A stretch of 64,000 nt of DNA, taken from NCBI RefSeq assembly GCF_027942865.1, contig NC_134515.1, positions 4,056,339 to 4,120,338 on the forward strand. The letters are read 5' to 3'. The stretch comes from Odontesthes bonariensis (taxonomy: Eukaryota; Chordata; Actinopteri; Atheriniformes; Atherinopsidae). The notes under the pieces are model-generated. The model was not told the origin of the DNA. It ran no database searches and worked only from the letters and a program-made list of their open reading frames with translations. Positions within the stretch are counted from its first letter, which is position 1; each line of letters starts with the position of its first letter. Below, one piece after another: positions 1 through 12,700 of this stretch. The position numbers and the translations under genes are program-made.

Positions 1-46
1 TAACTCATGGAAAGCATTTTATATCACTAGTTATAGTCAGGGGCAG

Positions 47-137
47 CAGGGGGAAAGAAGATGTTCATAAATGATGTTGCTGATATGGGATATTACACAG
101 CTTCATGTCTAAAGAGGCGAACTATCCCTTTAAGGCT
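47..137. mobile_element. Fragment (right end) of TTAA foldback element
   Basis: Matches the last about 90 bp of the family, with AGATGTTCATAAATGATG and the terminus CGAACTATCCCTTTAA. Left part missing. Confidence 0.8.
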
Positions 138-207
138 CTGGGAAGAGTCAGGTGTTTAAATCTTCAAAGTTTTCTCTAAAACATCAGCTTGTTCATCATG
201 AGCGTAC

Positions 208-322
208 CCAGCTGTCCGTACTCCGGGCAGCCAAAGGAGTACAGGTTTCCTTTGCAGTCCACCACCATGCTGAACTCGGCACCACAGGCCACCTTCACCA
301 GCGGCTGCCCGTTATAAGAGAC
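208..322 (-). CDS. rcc2: rcc2 coding exon 6 (last one in window)
   Basis: Encodes VSYNGQPLVKVACGAEFSMV to SFGCPEYGQLG. Acceptor TTTCAG, donor GTACGC at 207-202; the gene continues beyond position 1. Confidence 0.93.
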
Positions 323-3300
323 CTGAAAGAAGAGAAACAAATGTCCAGTTAAACACTCCTAATGAAGCCTCTGAAGCTCTACATCCGCCCGCACGGTGTT
401 GTGATGGCGGCTTACCGGCGCTGGGCTGAGGACAGCATCGGTCTGGTTGCCTTGGCCGAGCTGACCCAGCTTGTTCTCACCAAAAGAGTATGCGGTGCCG
501 TCCTCTGAGGAGACAAAAAAAAAAAAAAAGAGATACAGAGAGTTCTTTTACCGCCTAACAGCAACTAAAACCACAAATCTCTGAACGCTGCAGTGAATAC
601 GGCCTCTCAGCCTCAATCTGAGGGTCTTCTCATCCAAACCCGAGTGAAGTTTGAGGAGTCACAGCTCTTTAAATGCGTCTCTTTTTCGAGTGGCTTAAAC
701 GTAACCGGATGATGATTACAGGATTCTTTCTATTGTAAAGAAAAAGCATGTTTCCATCATCCAGCCAAGTAAAGAACAAAGAAGTATCATTCTCCAAGTC
801 TGCCATTAAAGAGAAGATTTGACGTTTCACCACAAGCTGCAAAACATTGGGAAGACTCAGAAAAGCCAGATTTGGACTGTGAAAGACTTCTGAAAGAAGT
901 TCGGCTTCTTTCAAGATGAGATTTACATTTCATTTAAATCCGCTTCAGTCAGGAAATAGTAAAAGAATCGTTGTTATCGTTGGTAGTAGGGATGTTAACC
1001 GATGACCGTATGACCGATGGTTGACCGAATCAACGTTGTCCGGTTAGAATTTTTCTGCCGTCGGTAAAAAAAAAAAAAAAAAGAAAACTTCACTATATCT
1101 TTAGAAATGTTATGTGAGCATGAGCCATCCCACGATGGAAGAACAACCGCAGCAGAGCTCACGTAGCACGTGTAGGCTAATGCAAATGTATCCTGACGGC
1201 AATATTGTGACAACCTTAACTGCCAGCTTGTTAGTGGCTGCGTGTGGACTACGACATAATGATAATTGTAACACTGTAATGGCAAAAGACACAAGACTAA
1301 CTTTGCCTACTTGTTGTGATATATTCATCTGTACTTAAATGGCATGACGACAGGAACTTATTGCAAAGGATTTTGTGCAGCATAGGCTACGCCACAGAGG
1401 CTGTTGGCATTCGGTAAGTTTTTTTTTTAACAAAGTCATTGGTTAACCTACTTTCCTGTAACACCGCCAAATGCACCGTTCTCTGTGTGTGACTTTGTAA
1501 CGGGGGCTTTTAACAGCCCGAGTTCGGTGCCGCGTTTGATTCGTGTTTAAAAAGTTCCGTGACTGGAAGGGCGCCGTTGCGCGTAATGTGTGGCTGTCCG
1601 TGTCTGCGCAGGCACAGCAATTATTTTTCTACCCAAAACCCTTATTATTCCTCCACAAGTACGCCTAGAACTAGTGGTCAATCATTGGGGAAAATGTATA
1701 ATACCAAGGGCACGAACCAACATTGATTGTGTGGTGGGAGCCTAACCATTCTAAAATGGGGGCATAACTTGTTCCACGAGGCAGAGAAAGGCGCGCGACA
1801 GGACACAGATATTATAAATGGCACTTATAGAATTTTCGGTGACCGACTTTAATCGACTAATGAGGCTCAGGGGTCGGTCAAGACTTTTTAAAATTTCGAC
1901 ATCCCTAGTGGGTAGAGACGACACTGGAACTTTGAATTTCATGTCCGGTTCAATCAGAGGGAGACGGAGAAGAGGTGGAGGGTAAAGATCAGCTGGTTAA
2001 ATATTTACAAATACAAAAAAATGCACCAACAAGGAGCTTTAAAAAAAAAAAAAGGCTTCTACGTGTGAAAGAGCTGAATATATGAAACCTTCTCCAATCT
2101 GGATGTGAATAACCTCAAATTTAAGGATTAATGTCAAAGTTTTATTCCACTTGAATGCGATTTAACGGCTAAAAGGAGCCACCGTGGCTCGGCCTACCTG
2201 TGAGAGCCAGCGTGTGGTTGCGTCCGCAGGCTGCAGCAACAATGGTTTCATCGGCCAGGGCCTCGATCAGCTTGGGCGCCTCCAGGCGGACGGTGTCCCC
2301 GTGGCCCAGCTGACCCTTATCGTTACGACCTGAGGAAGCAGGAAGAAAATTCACTCTGGATTCAAACTTTACGGACACCAAACCTGCTAAAAATGTAAAA
2401 AAAGTGAACTAAAAACAGTTTAAGTATATTTAATCTATTTTAAATTCACAACTTAAATGCAAACATTCATTTTAATGTTAATTCTGTTCATTTCCAGTCA
2501 GAAGAATCCTCCTTTTAAACCAAATTCTCCCTCAGTCGAAGGGTCCCACACGTATGGATCCCTTTGGGCCTGAGACAGAAGCAGTGCGGTGCGACTCACC
2601 CCAGCTCCAGAGCTTTCCCTCCACCGTCATGAGGAGGCTGTGAGCAGAGCAGGGACCGGACACCACGCAGCTCACCTGGACGTCGTTCAGACAGCCGTAA
2701 CGGTGAGGACCCCACAGGTTCTGGCCCAGGTTACGGAAAGCAGCTGGAAACACATGCCGCACATCAGAACCCAAAAGCATCCGTCGATACCAGCCAGCAT
2801 GCAAACAAGCTTCTGGTCTGGTTTCAGATCGCTTCGTATGTTTATGTATTTAGCTTTTATCCAAAGCGACTTACAATTGAAAAAATATATAACGTTACAC
2901 CAGAGATGCTCATTGCCGGCTCGCACTTGCATAGTAGCTTATAACACTATGGTAACAATAACAATACATTTTTTCAAATAACACACAGCGAATACTGCTC
3001 AGTATTAAGTATTTTTATTACGTTTGCATTTTTGTAGTATTAAGTATTTTTATTAAGTATTAATTAAGACTTAATGGTGTTTCCTAAAGGGGGAACTGTT
3101 AAACCTGGCAACGCAGCCCGCTTAAACCACCGTCACACTTGACCTCAGAGCAGCTAGCTCCTTTAGCCAGCGCGAGATGCAGGAACAATGGATCGGTTTT
3201 TAATTAAAAAGGGCAAAAACCAGCACAAAAACCATGCTCATCCTGAATGTCTCACTATGATTACAACAACAAACTACAAATACAACATGAAGAAAGTCAA

Positions 3301-5279
3301 GGACATGCACGCCAGCTTCAGCTAATCCCAGTATTAAGGTAAATGTGGTCTGAAATGAAAATGTATTGGCTTTGTTGTTATATTTATATGTAGAAATGCA
3401 TATTTGCAAAAGGGGACTTTAGTATGTTGTGGTAAAAGTGGCTCTTCCCTTGATTTTGCTGCCAATGTGGCTCTTGTGAAAAAAAATAGTGAGCATCTCT
3501 GCTTTACAGCTAACATCACAGCTAACAATAAGCTACATAGAAGGAAACCACCAGTCAGACTCTGTCAGAGGTGACAGTGCAGGCATAGAGGGAAGTACAG
3601 GGTAGGAGATGCTCTCTGCAGAGCTGGGTCTTTAAGAGTTTCTTGAAGATATTCAGGGACGCCGCTGTTCTGGTAGCGCTCGGCAGGTCATTCCACCATC
3701 GTGGAACGACACATGAACAGAATCTGGATGGTCTTCAGCGTGATGTAGGCACTGTTAGACGACCGGAGTGACCGAGTCGTGACGTAAGCCTTTGTAAGAG
3801 CATTCAGGTAGCTGGGAGATGTTCCATTAAGCACTCTGTAGGCTAACATCAGCGACTTGAATTGGATGCGGGCGGCTAAGGGTAGCCAGTGGAGTTCAAT
3901 TAACAGAGGGGTGACGTGTGCTCTGTAAAGGCTCTAGCATGTTTGCTGCGTCGGCTAGCGTGAGTGGTGTTGATGACATCACGATTTCGTGCCGGCTATA
4001 TACGGCGGCGCGAGTCGATGCGCCAGTAGTTGCAATCTTCTCCGTCACAGAGGTGTCGCTGCTACGTGAAGGTTAGCGCTACTCTACAACCACGAAAGTG
4101 GAGAAGAAAACAATGAAGAGCAGGAACACTGCCATCAATGATGCTGCTGCAGTATCTGGATCATTTAAATTTTTTAATTCAGCCAATAGAGGTGAAGGTT
4201 TGAAGCCCCCGGCATCACCACTTGGAGTCTCTGCCCTCTTCTTTGCCTTCACGTATCTGTCCCGTAGCTTCTTCCACACATTCTTACAGAACTCTCCCTC
4301 TTTACCCAAAGTTCTGCCCATCTCTGTGCAGCAGTTTTGGGAGTTTACGTGCTCCCTGTGCTGAGCTGGGGGACGTGTTGGGTTAGCTACGGCCTGATCT
4401 TCGTAGCCCAAACACAGAATTTAAGATTCTAAATTTTTAGCTATTTGATGCACACATGTCGCCTTTCAATCTGAGATGTGAGACCATGTGGGCACGGAGT
4501 TTAGAAATGATAGAAAGACTAAAAAAAAAGACAAAATACTGGCTAACATGAGCTACACTACTCACAGGAAGGTCAACTTTTATTCAAGATCTGCTGCAAA
4601 CATCCAAACTTCTGTGTTTAAATGCACTTTAAAAGAATAAAGCGTGGAGCTGGTACCCTGGCAGGCGTCTGTAGATGATCTTTGTCTCTGCAGCTGCTCC
4701 TTGCCGACACCCCCAACCCCCCATCCAGTCTCAACAAAGCGCATTTATCAGTGTTTACCAGAGGAGTGAGGAATGGATGCAGCAAGGCAGGGTGCAGCCT
4801 GCCCCAGGCATCACTGAGGGGGGGTGGGCAGCACGGCGCTGCATGCATATGAATGGATATTACTGTCACAATCAATTAGCAGGATCCCACAGGCTTTGAA
4901 ACGTATGCGCTCTGCGCACGCCAAACAAAGACGCCCACGTACACGTAGCATGTGATCGTCCCCCAGACACGATGCAGAAAGTGATCAATCCCGCATCGAT
5001 TCCGTCTGCAAACACCCTCTCTGCCCACCGCAGCGAGGGGGCAGGAAGACGCCGTTCATCTAAACGTCGATTCAAAACCCCAAAAACACGACGGGTCCTC
5101 ATCGGACTACCGTTACCGATCCATTTGTTCGATTGAACACAAGCCCCCACCCGGTGTCTAATCTGCCCACAAACAGCCGAGTTTCAAAGTTTTATCCTGA
5201 AAACAGTCGCACGCCTGCAGATGCTCCCATCTTTTTAATTTTTTATGTATTTACCTTAATATACGGATTTTGTGTATGT

Positions 5280-5353
<74 letters not shown>

Positions 5354-6372
5354 CGTATGTATGTATATGTAAATACACATGTATATTCTGTGGGTAGAGG
5401 AGTGTAGGGTTGGAGTTTGTCTGGGCCCGTCTGTGTCTCTGTCTTTGTGTTGAGAGTTATTGTAGTGAATTGTGTTTTTATGTTTGTTTTGTTGGAATAT
5501 TAAAAGCAAAGCTTCTTCCATCCCCTTTCCAAATCGTAATGTTGTAGCTAATTGTGAAACTCTATTCTGTATACAGATTTGAAACAAATGAAGACACAAA
5601 CAAACAACATCTTGCATTTGTCTCAAAGACGTTTGCGTGACAGATTCTGTCCGTCTGTGGCCTTTGAAAACACTCTACCTTGTTGTTTGGGCACCTCCTT
5701 TCTCCCAATCAGATCCCAGTTGGTTGCTCCAAAGATGAGCAGCTGGCCTTTTACCTTTGGGCACTCCAGTTTCTGTAGAAAACGACAACATAAAACACGC
5801 TGCTTGAGCTCAAAAAAGGCAGACAGAATCTAACCTTCACTGAACACAGAATTCAGAGAATTTATTTTATCAGAAAGAAGATAAAATAAATTCCGTGCCA
5901 AGGGTCACACGGTACAAAGTGAAGGGGAAACTATCCTAAAAAAGAAAGTAAAAAAGTGTAAATTTGCTGCAAAGAAATCGAACCTTTGCACTACTTTGTT
6001 AATACGGAGATTTGTTAAAGAAATGTTTGTAATTTCCCCCACGATCAACTTATCATCCTGAGCGTTTACACAGAACAAGGGTCACACACGAGACAGACAA
6101 AGACAAAACAAAGAGATAAAAAGAAGAAAAATGACCCGTCACACAGTTTTCAGGGAGAACTTCAGACCCACTATTTTCTCTTTGACGTCGTCCGCCACGG
6201 TGACCGGCTGCAGACCCGACTTGGCAGCCGGCCGGCCGGGCTTCTTGTTGTTCTCCTGCTCGAAGTCGAACTCGTCGTCGCTGCTGAAGTCCCGGTCTTT
6301 CCTTTTGCCACTTGCCCTCTTCCTCTTCATCCCACCGTTCCCTGAGACATCTGTCACCTTCTTACGTGGCAT
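208..6372 (-). CDS. rcc2: RCC2 (TD-60), regulator of chromosome condensation 2, 5' part of gene
   Basis: Six coding exons on the minus strand (6145-6372, 5679-5772, 2600-2743, 2198-2329, 416-504, 208-322) join in frame to about 267 residues; the remaining exons lie left of the window. The start MPRKK matches vertebrate RCC2, followed by a basic and acidic low-complexity tail and RCC1-type repeats with the motifs GQLLIFGATNWDLIGRKEVP, NLGQNLWGPHRYGCL, KGQLGHGDT and ACGRNHTLALT. RCC2 is known as a seven-bladed propeller associated with the chromosomal passenger complex, Rac1/Arf6 and focal adhesions. The ORF extends in frame upstream to an ATG at 6414, but MPRKK at 6372 is the family start. The exon 1 donor (ACT/GTGTGA) is weak but keeps frame. 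Human RCC2 is about 522 aa, so roughly half is present. Confidence 0.93.
416..504 (-). CDS. rcc2: rcc2 coding exon 5
   Basis: Encodes EDGTAYSFGENKLGQLGQGN to VLSPAP. Acceptor CTCAG, donor GTAAGC; ends in phase 0. Confidence 0.93.
987..1907. mobile_element. Non-autonomous hAT-like element in rcc2 intron 4
   Basis: Termini TAGGGATGT and ACATCCCTA are inverted, and the flanks GTTGGTAG (979-986) and GTGGGTAG (1908-1915) form an 8-bp target duplication with one mismatch. No transposase ORF. Confidence 0.65.
2198..2329 (-). CDS. rcc2: rcc2 coding exon 4
   Basis: Encodes RNDKGQLGHGDT to AACGRNHTLALT, a full RCC1-repeat signature. Acceptor CTCAG, donor GTAGGC. Confidence 0.94.
2600..2743 (-). CDS. 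rcc2: rcc2 coding exon 3
   Basis: Encodes AAFRNLGQNLWGPHRYGCL to EGKLWSWG. Acceptor CCAG, donor GTGAGT; the last Gly codon is split with the next exon. Confidence 0.94.
2836..3905. repeat. Dispersed fish repeat with nested insertion
   Basis: Begins ATTTAGCTTTTATCCAAAGC; a second copy without the insertion starts near 31820. The copy is split by the element at 2901-3501. Class uncertain. Confidence 0.55.
2901..3501. mobile_element. hAT-like MITE nested in the dispersed repeat
   Basis: Inverted ends CAGAGATGCTCA / TGAGCATCTCTG. Flanks CGTTACAC and CTTTACAG are a degenerate 8-bp duplication. The other copy of the host repeat lacks it. Confidence 0.6.
4079..4411 (-). pseudogene. MADF-domain fragment of a PIF/Harbinger-type transposon
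   Basis: 110-codon ORF with TEMGRTLGKEGEFCKNVWKK, then LRDRYVKAKK, the MADF/Myb-SANT signature found in the DNA-binding partner protein of Harbinger elements. It starts part-way through the domain and runs into non-homologous sequence. Sits in rcc2 intron 2 in the same orientation as the gene. Confidence 0.6.
5283..5348. repeat. (TA)n microsatellite
   Basis: About 33 uninterrupted TA units, followed by degenerate TATG repeats to about 5370. Confidence 0.98.
5679..5772 (-). CDS. rcc2: rcc2 coding exon 2
   Basis: Residues 77-107, KLECPKVKGQLLIFG through GRKEVPKQQ, entering the first propeller blade. Bounded by TACAG acceptor and GTAGAG donor; ends with one base of a split Ala codon. Confidence 0.93.
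6145..6372 (-). CDS. rcc2: rcc2 coding exon 1
   Basis: Residues 1-76. Starts MPRKK, then a KRKR-rich stretch that could serve as nuclear localisation signal, an acidic serine patch (SSDDEFDFE) and a PGRP segment. Donor GTGTGA follows in phase 0. Confidence 0.9.
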
Positions 6373-8320
6373 TTTTTTTTCCAGTCGGGTGCTGTTGTGG
6401 TTGGAAAGAGGCAAGATATCAGGTCACGGATCTTCAAAGAGATAATGGAAAATGTGAGGACACGACGGACCCATAGTTCACAGGAGTAAACTAGAACAAG
6501 AACGGCGGATTTAGGGGAATTTCATGCTGGAAAATATTTGATTTTAGCCTTTAATGTCTGCAGAATGGCTCACTATATTCATATAATAAGGAAACTACAT
6601 TAAACTATGGAATAATGCAAAACTTCTGAGTATATCCTGGCTGAATGATTTTCTAAATCAAATTATATTTCCACATTTCATTGTTTATAAACATAAGAGT
6701 TAAACCTGCTGCCAACAGCAAGCGTCTTTAAATTGGCTCAAATAAGTTTACTACACGACCTTTAAGTATCTCTGGCTGACTCTAAAGTCACGTACCAACT
6801 CCTAAAATGTTCACAGATTTCTCACAGTACTCCTCCAGTGGCTGTCTGATCGATAAACACAGGAAAGAGTCGTCAGAAACCAAATAAAAACAGACACGGA
6901 ACTGAAACATCTGCCGGTGTCCATTAGCCGTTAGCTTCATTATGCTAACCTCCTGCTCTTTGTTCGCACAATGGTCGAGTTAGCAAGCTAGCTGCCGTAA
7001 AAAAAAAAAAAACACAACGTACAGTGTGTGAAGTTACTCACAGAGCCGCTAAACAAACGGGCACGACAAAGTTTAGGTGTTACACGCAAATACCGAAATC
7101 CACAATTAAAACAAGATTGTGTCAAATTTCCCAACGGTTATTAACGGTTATCAGTTGGGCTCCGTTAAGCTAACGTTGCTAACAGACACAAAATAAAGAC
7201 ACTGACGTTACATAAACGATGCAGCAACAAAACTTTTCAAATATTTTCTTTTACTACGCGTTGTTTTTACGGAATACCGTGACTGCAATCTGTGTTGCCT
7301 TCGACTAAATGTTGTTTGTAATTTCTTTTAAGCAAGAATAAATCATATACCGGTGATTTCCTGATTCAGCAGCTCTCTGTCCGTCTTCGGTTTGATTGAT
7401 TTGAACAAAAGAAGCTGCAGTCTGCTTTCACACCACGTGGTTTGCATTTAGTATTCATACAGGAAACCGAGCACTCACCAACACATATACAACTGGACGC
7501 AGAAATACCCTGCTTTTACGCATCTGAAACGCCAGGCTTCAGAGCTTCAACTTCACCAGGCATCGAGCGACCACAGAAAAGTTGTTGCTCTCACTGAGGA
7601 TAAAGTTTTAGGGATCGAAAACACCGAAAACTGACCCAAAACCTGGAATAAATAGTGACAAGAAGAGTTAATGTTCAGCTTCTGACCATGTATCTGCAAT
7701 CCATCAAAGAAAAAACAAAGCATCTTTGACCTAAAGCAACTCAGAGGTTTTCTGTTCATGTACTTTTTTTTGTGCGTTTTGCATTTAGCTTACAGAACCT
7801 TACAGTTTTTTAATTTATTCACAATTAATCTGCAATCAAATAGACATCTACTTACATATTTCCTAATCCTTTCAAACCAAAGTATAGCAGGGGATTTAAA
7901 CTTTAATAAAGGGCTTAGTTTACTCCACCATAGAGTTTTATTCCTCATGTTTTTGATAGATTCGTCTAGTTTTTTCACTCACAGCTAAATTACCTGTGAT
8001 GCAAAATCCCCATCCAGCCCTAACTTCTTTATAGTTTGCTTCCGAGCAGGCGATAATCTTTCAAAGTGGTGTTGAGCAATAGTTTTCCAGGCTTTCTGAA
8101 GTTTTTCTTTGGATATTTTCTGTTTTTTCCCTCATCTTCAGTCCTTGTACCTGAGCATCTTCAGATTAATGTGTTTTTTCTTTGTTAAGCCACTTAACTC
8201 TGAGCTATGAACCATTCAGGCAGGAAAAAGGCTCCTAACTCAAGGGATGAACCAGTGTTGTGTCCACGCAGAACAGACAACTTAGCAAAGAAGCCGTTTT
8301 AAACTGGATCTTTAGGCTCT
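6373..8320. other. Upstream region of rcc2
   Basis: Sequence 5' of the rcc2 start; a non-coding first exon and promoter probably lie here but I could not place them. AT-rich, no ORF of note, no repeat recognised with confidence. Confidence 0.4.
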
Positions 8321-8324
8321 TTGT

Positions 8325-9118
8325 TCCCAGCAGCCTGTTACAGAGACACATCATTTGTTCCCATTTCTTTAGCTGCATCTATGAAAAACAGCTTCATAGT
8401 TTCAACTTTTTTGTACATATACGTTTAAAACTGCTTTCAGTTACCAAAAGAGTCAAATTAATATATGAAATTCAGTTTAAAAACAATCCTAATCCCAAAA
8501 TAATGAACGTTATCACGTCTAAAAGTAGAAAAGTAGGAAAAAAACAGACAATAATAAGAATTATATTATATTCAACATCAAGAAAAGTAAATAAGATTCA
8601 ATTTAAAGCTTAAAAAAGGAATATAAGATATAATCTAATGACTAATTATGGAACAATTAATATAAATGAAATGATTAAACTGCTTTATGCCACCAGAAAT
8701 GAATATTCTAGAAGCTCTTTGTGGGTTTTAGACTGGAATTAAGATTTGTTCCCATTTCTTTAGCTGCATGTGTGAAAAACAGCAAAGATAACACAGTGTG
8801 ACAGACAGAAAACAGGATTTCTGCAGCAACAAGGTGATTCCCAAAGAGCTGTTAGCTGAAAACTTGGCATATCTCAGCATGGTGTGCAGTGTGTCCTTAA
8901 AACATTTGAGGAAACTGGACAAGTGGAGGACAGAAGAAGAAGTGTCAGGCCTAAAGAACTATCTACAGCAGATGAACAGGATCTGAAAGTGATGTCCTTA
9001 AGAAAGAGGAAAACATCCAGCAAAGACCTGACACAGGAGCTGAGAGATGCATCTGGACCTTCAGCTGATCCATCTGCTGTTGGCCCAAGCCTCATCAGAA
9101 ATGGGCTCCATGGAAGAG
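8325..9118 (+). pseudogene. Defective Tc1-like element, N-terminal transposase part
   Basis: About 800 bp shared with 59470-60315. Encodes the paired-type DNA-binding region (GVQCVLKTFEETGQVEDRRR ... RDASGPSADPS) with an in-frame TGA just before KLGISQHG. The catalytic DDE region is missing. Confidence 0.85.
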
Positions 9119-9286
9119 AATAGTCGAAGATTTACTGTAGAAGATTTCAGGATTTACGATTTTTTAGGATTTTAGGATTTAAAAATCTTCTAAATTTCAA
9201 CATTTAGAAGATTTACCAGACTCTGGCCTCTTGTACGTTGGGATAAATCCATTATTCTGGGACAAACATAAAAAGCTGTCTAAATG

Positions 9287-9292
9287 TTTATT
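9287..9292 (-). terminator. Likely poly(A) signal of the guanylate cyclase gene
   Basis: AATAAA on the minus strand about 210 nt past the stop at 9499; the first canonical hexamer downstream. Confidence 0.5.
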
Positions 9293-9498
9293 AAAACAAT
9301 CAAAAGACAACATAACCCATAACAGATATAAACACAAACATGCTACAGACGGTCTAAGACATCAGCTGATCAGGAGGATTTTCTCTCTTTAAAAACAAAC
9401 TAAGAAGCACACAGTTCAGTGTAGGAGTTCTTTAAGGTCAGCGATTGCAGGACGTGACATCTACAACAAACTCTTTTTCCTTTTGCTGTCGGTGTCGG

Positions 9499-9759
9499 TC
9501 ACAGGAGCTGATTGGAGCCAGGCAGCAGGTCAGGTTTGAGCCCGGCGCTCCGCTGGCTGGGCAGAGGGCTTTCGTCCCCTCCCTGCAGCCCACCGATCAT
9601 GGAGCCCAGGGTGCCGTGGCTGCCGCCGCAGGGCTCCACCTGCGCCGCCACGCTCAGGCCGGCCTTTTCCGTCCGGCGCCTCGGCGGCGTTGGCGCCGAA
9701 GAGGGAAGGGAGACCGGCGTGGTGGCGTTGTCACTGAGGCTCTGCACGGTCACAGATGA
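9499..9759 (-). CDS. Guanylate cyclase exon 8, C-terminal tail and stop
   Basis: 86 codons of Ser/Pro/Gly-rich, poorly structured tail ending GSNQLL and TGA (9499-9501). Acceptor GTTCAG. No recognised domain; a PDZ-type ligand is not evident. Confidence 0.85.
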   Translation of the reverse strand, partial: SSVTVQSLSDNATTPVSLPSSAPTPPRRRTEKAGLSVAAQVEPCGGSHGTLGSMIGGLQGGDESPLPSQRSAGLKPDLLPGSNQLL

Positions 9760-12700
9760 CTGAACAGAGATGATAGAGAAGATGGTGAATTAATACCAGG
9801 GCTGGGCGAGTTAACTCGTTAGTTATTTAACGCTAAATATTTTATCACACATTAACGCAGTCTTTTTATTTTTGGGGGCTTTTGTACCTTTAATGGATAG
9901 GAAAGTTCAGTAAAGGAACCGGAAAAGAAAGTAATCGGCGGATCCACCAAACATGGAGAAGGGTACGGAACTTTTACTCGGTCATTTTCATTTTAAAGGG
10001 ACACTATGTAATAAATTAAGTCATTTATTAGCTCAAATCAACATATTCATTCATAAGTTAGTCCTCATTGGTGTAAAATGATCTCTGTCAAAAATCTCAC
10101 TTATCCTCCTGAGTGAAGAATAACTTGTCTGTATCTACATAGAGCAGGTAAGCTCTATGGAGGCTGCCATGTCCTTCCGCTCTATGAAAAATGACGAAGT
10201 GCCGAGAGGGACATAAAGCACTTCGAATCGCGATTTCCCCACCAGGCCTACAAGCAGAAATGACGTCATTGTGACGTCATTTCCGCCAAATGGCTTATTA
10301 CAGCCGCTAATGCTAAATAGATTTTATTCCTTGGCACATATGTCTTTGTGTTCATTAGCTTTCTTTTTGTAAGAGCATCATCTTCTTCTTTTTATTATTA
10401 TTCCTATGCTCCCCCTGGATATCTTCTTTTTGGCGTTATGCTCACATTTGTAAACTGTTATTTTGTTGATTTACTAATAAAGTTAAAAAAAAAAAAAAAA
10501 AAAATGCTAAATAGATTTTATCTCGTAAATTATCCCACTAATAATGCATTGATTGTTACCAAACTTCTGCCGTAGTACACATAGGCTCTTAACTCACAAA
10601 ACGAGGCATTAGAAAGTTTGTAAGTTTACCGGGAGTTTATTTACCGCTGCTAATGCTCCTATTGCTAACGCTGCTAATGCTAACGCTGCGTCGACGTCAC
10701 TTCCGGTAACTCCCGGAATATGACTAATTGCATTGCTTGCACACCAAAGGAGATGTTATGTTATCTGACATGTTATCTGTCATCTGTATTCATAGTGTTG
10801 TTGTATGTGTGTTATATAATCCTTTGTACTGTGTGTCTTGATTTCTTTTTGTTTGTATGGACCTTGAGTCTGAAGCTATAGCTTCTTGAATCTTGACACA
10901 TTCGCTTGCCGTAGTTCAAGAAGTTGCAGCGAACATTTGAAAACGAGAGGCGCTAGAGAGCAAATTCATTCAACTTTGCAAAATAAAATTGCACCACTAG
11001 ATGGGGGAAGAAATTACATAGTGTCCCTTTAAAGTTCTTCCAGACGGCGGAGTCGACAGAACCAAAGTCATCTGTAAACTCTGCCAAGTTGAATTGTCTT
11101 CTCAGCGTAGTAGTTCCAGTCTAAAATATCACTTAAAGGCAAAACACACAACTGATAGCAGCAAGTCATTAAAGGAAACAGACAGTGGAGCGAGGCTTCT
11201 ACATAAAAACTACAGAAAGATGCTGATGTTAAAAGTGTGTTTGCACAACAAATGTTATGGCACTTTCATTCATATGGCAGCACATTTAAAATAAAACTAA
11301 ATGCTAAAAGCTATACACTACTTTTGGATTCATTTTTGGATTCTGCGTACAAATGAGATTAATCAGGAAAATCATGTGATTAATTAGATTAAACATTTTA
11401 ATCGTTGCCCAGCCCTTATAATTACCCTTGCTCAAATAAAGAGCAACTTAGTCTTATTGAAATTTAGCCAATAATCTGAGTGCCATGTGACCCCACTGAT
11501 TGCTGTCATTAACTTGTGTTTCTCTCTCTCAGCAGGTATCTCTGGCCTGGTGTTACGGTGCTTGTTGTCCCCTCTTTCCTGTCCTCTCAGCCCCCAGCTG
11601 GTCCAGGCAGATGGTTCCGGGTTCTGGTTCTGATGGAGGTTTCTTCCTGTTCAAAGGCAGTTTTTTCTCCCCACAGTCGCCTCGTGCACGCTCAGGACGG
11701 GGGATTGGCTCTGCATGAATTGGACTAATTTGGAATTCAATGAATTGGATTGTAATTGGCTTGAATTGGATGGTATCTTAGAAGTGCCTTCAGCTGACAT
11801 TTGTTGTAATTTGGCGCTTTATAAATAAAATTGAATTGAATTTGACTACATCCACCTTTTATATCCAGTCTGTGGTTCTGAAATAAATCTACGCTCATGG
11901 AAACAGTGTAACTGATGTAAGTGATTGTCTTTAATTCATCACACTGGACCTTTAAGTCCTAAAATCCAACAGATCGTCGGTATGTTACTTTCTGTTTGAT
12001 GTTTCAGAGAAGTCCTACACTGTTGGTCTGGGCTATATCCAAGTAAGGAACCATCAGTCAGTCAGACACTGACTCATAAGGAAGTATGAATTTTAAAAAC
12101 ACGTAGAGCGATCACTAGACAAGACTTTACCATTTCTACTCACATTCCCCACAGAGGCCTGGCTGCCAGCCACCGTCTTCTTCTTTCTGGCCATGTTTGG
12201 ATTCCAGTGGCAAACCAGGCTGTCGTTCTGCACGCTGTAGTTCTTGTGGCCGACCAGCCAGTAAGTGTTCATTTTGCCTTTACCCTGTGAGGAATGCGAC
12301 AGACACGAGTGAGGAACACTGACACTTTGATGCGACCACAAAGGAATCAAACACCCATTTTAAAACAGATATAAACGTCGTGTTTTCTGATTTTACATCC
12401 TGAGATTTTGAGAAACCGGTCTTCTGAGAAATATACAATATAAGCATCTTCTAAACATCTTAAGTCTGCAATATCTAGGGCTGGGCGAGTTAACTCTTTA
12501 TTATCGCGTTAACTCATTAATTACTTAACGCCGATAAATATTTTATCGCGCTTTAACGCAGGTTTTATTTATTTATTTAAAAAAAATTTGGGCAGAGAGA
12601 GGGGGAACAACATGCAGCACAGGGCCGTCAGATGCGGGACTCGAACCGCTTTAGCGAGGAATATAGCCTCTTGTCAATGGGGCGCCTGCCCAACCCACTA

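Larger units (their letters stand above)
9797..11416 (+). mobile_element. hAT-derived BED element, copy 1, interrupted
   Basis: Termini CAGGGCTGGGCGAG and TTGCCCAGCCCT; degenerate 8-bp flanking duplication (ATTAATAC / ATAATTAC). The internal BED-finger ORF is cut after LLLGHFHF by the TTAA element 9997-11032, then resumes (11094-11294). Lies in the last intron of the cyclase gene. Confidence 0.85.

Noticed and set aside
5133..5626. ORFs across the TA tract
   Set aside because: Encode only Tyr-Ile repeats from (TA)n.
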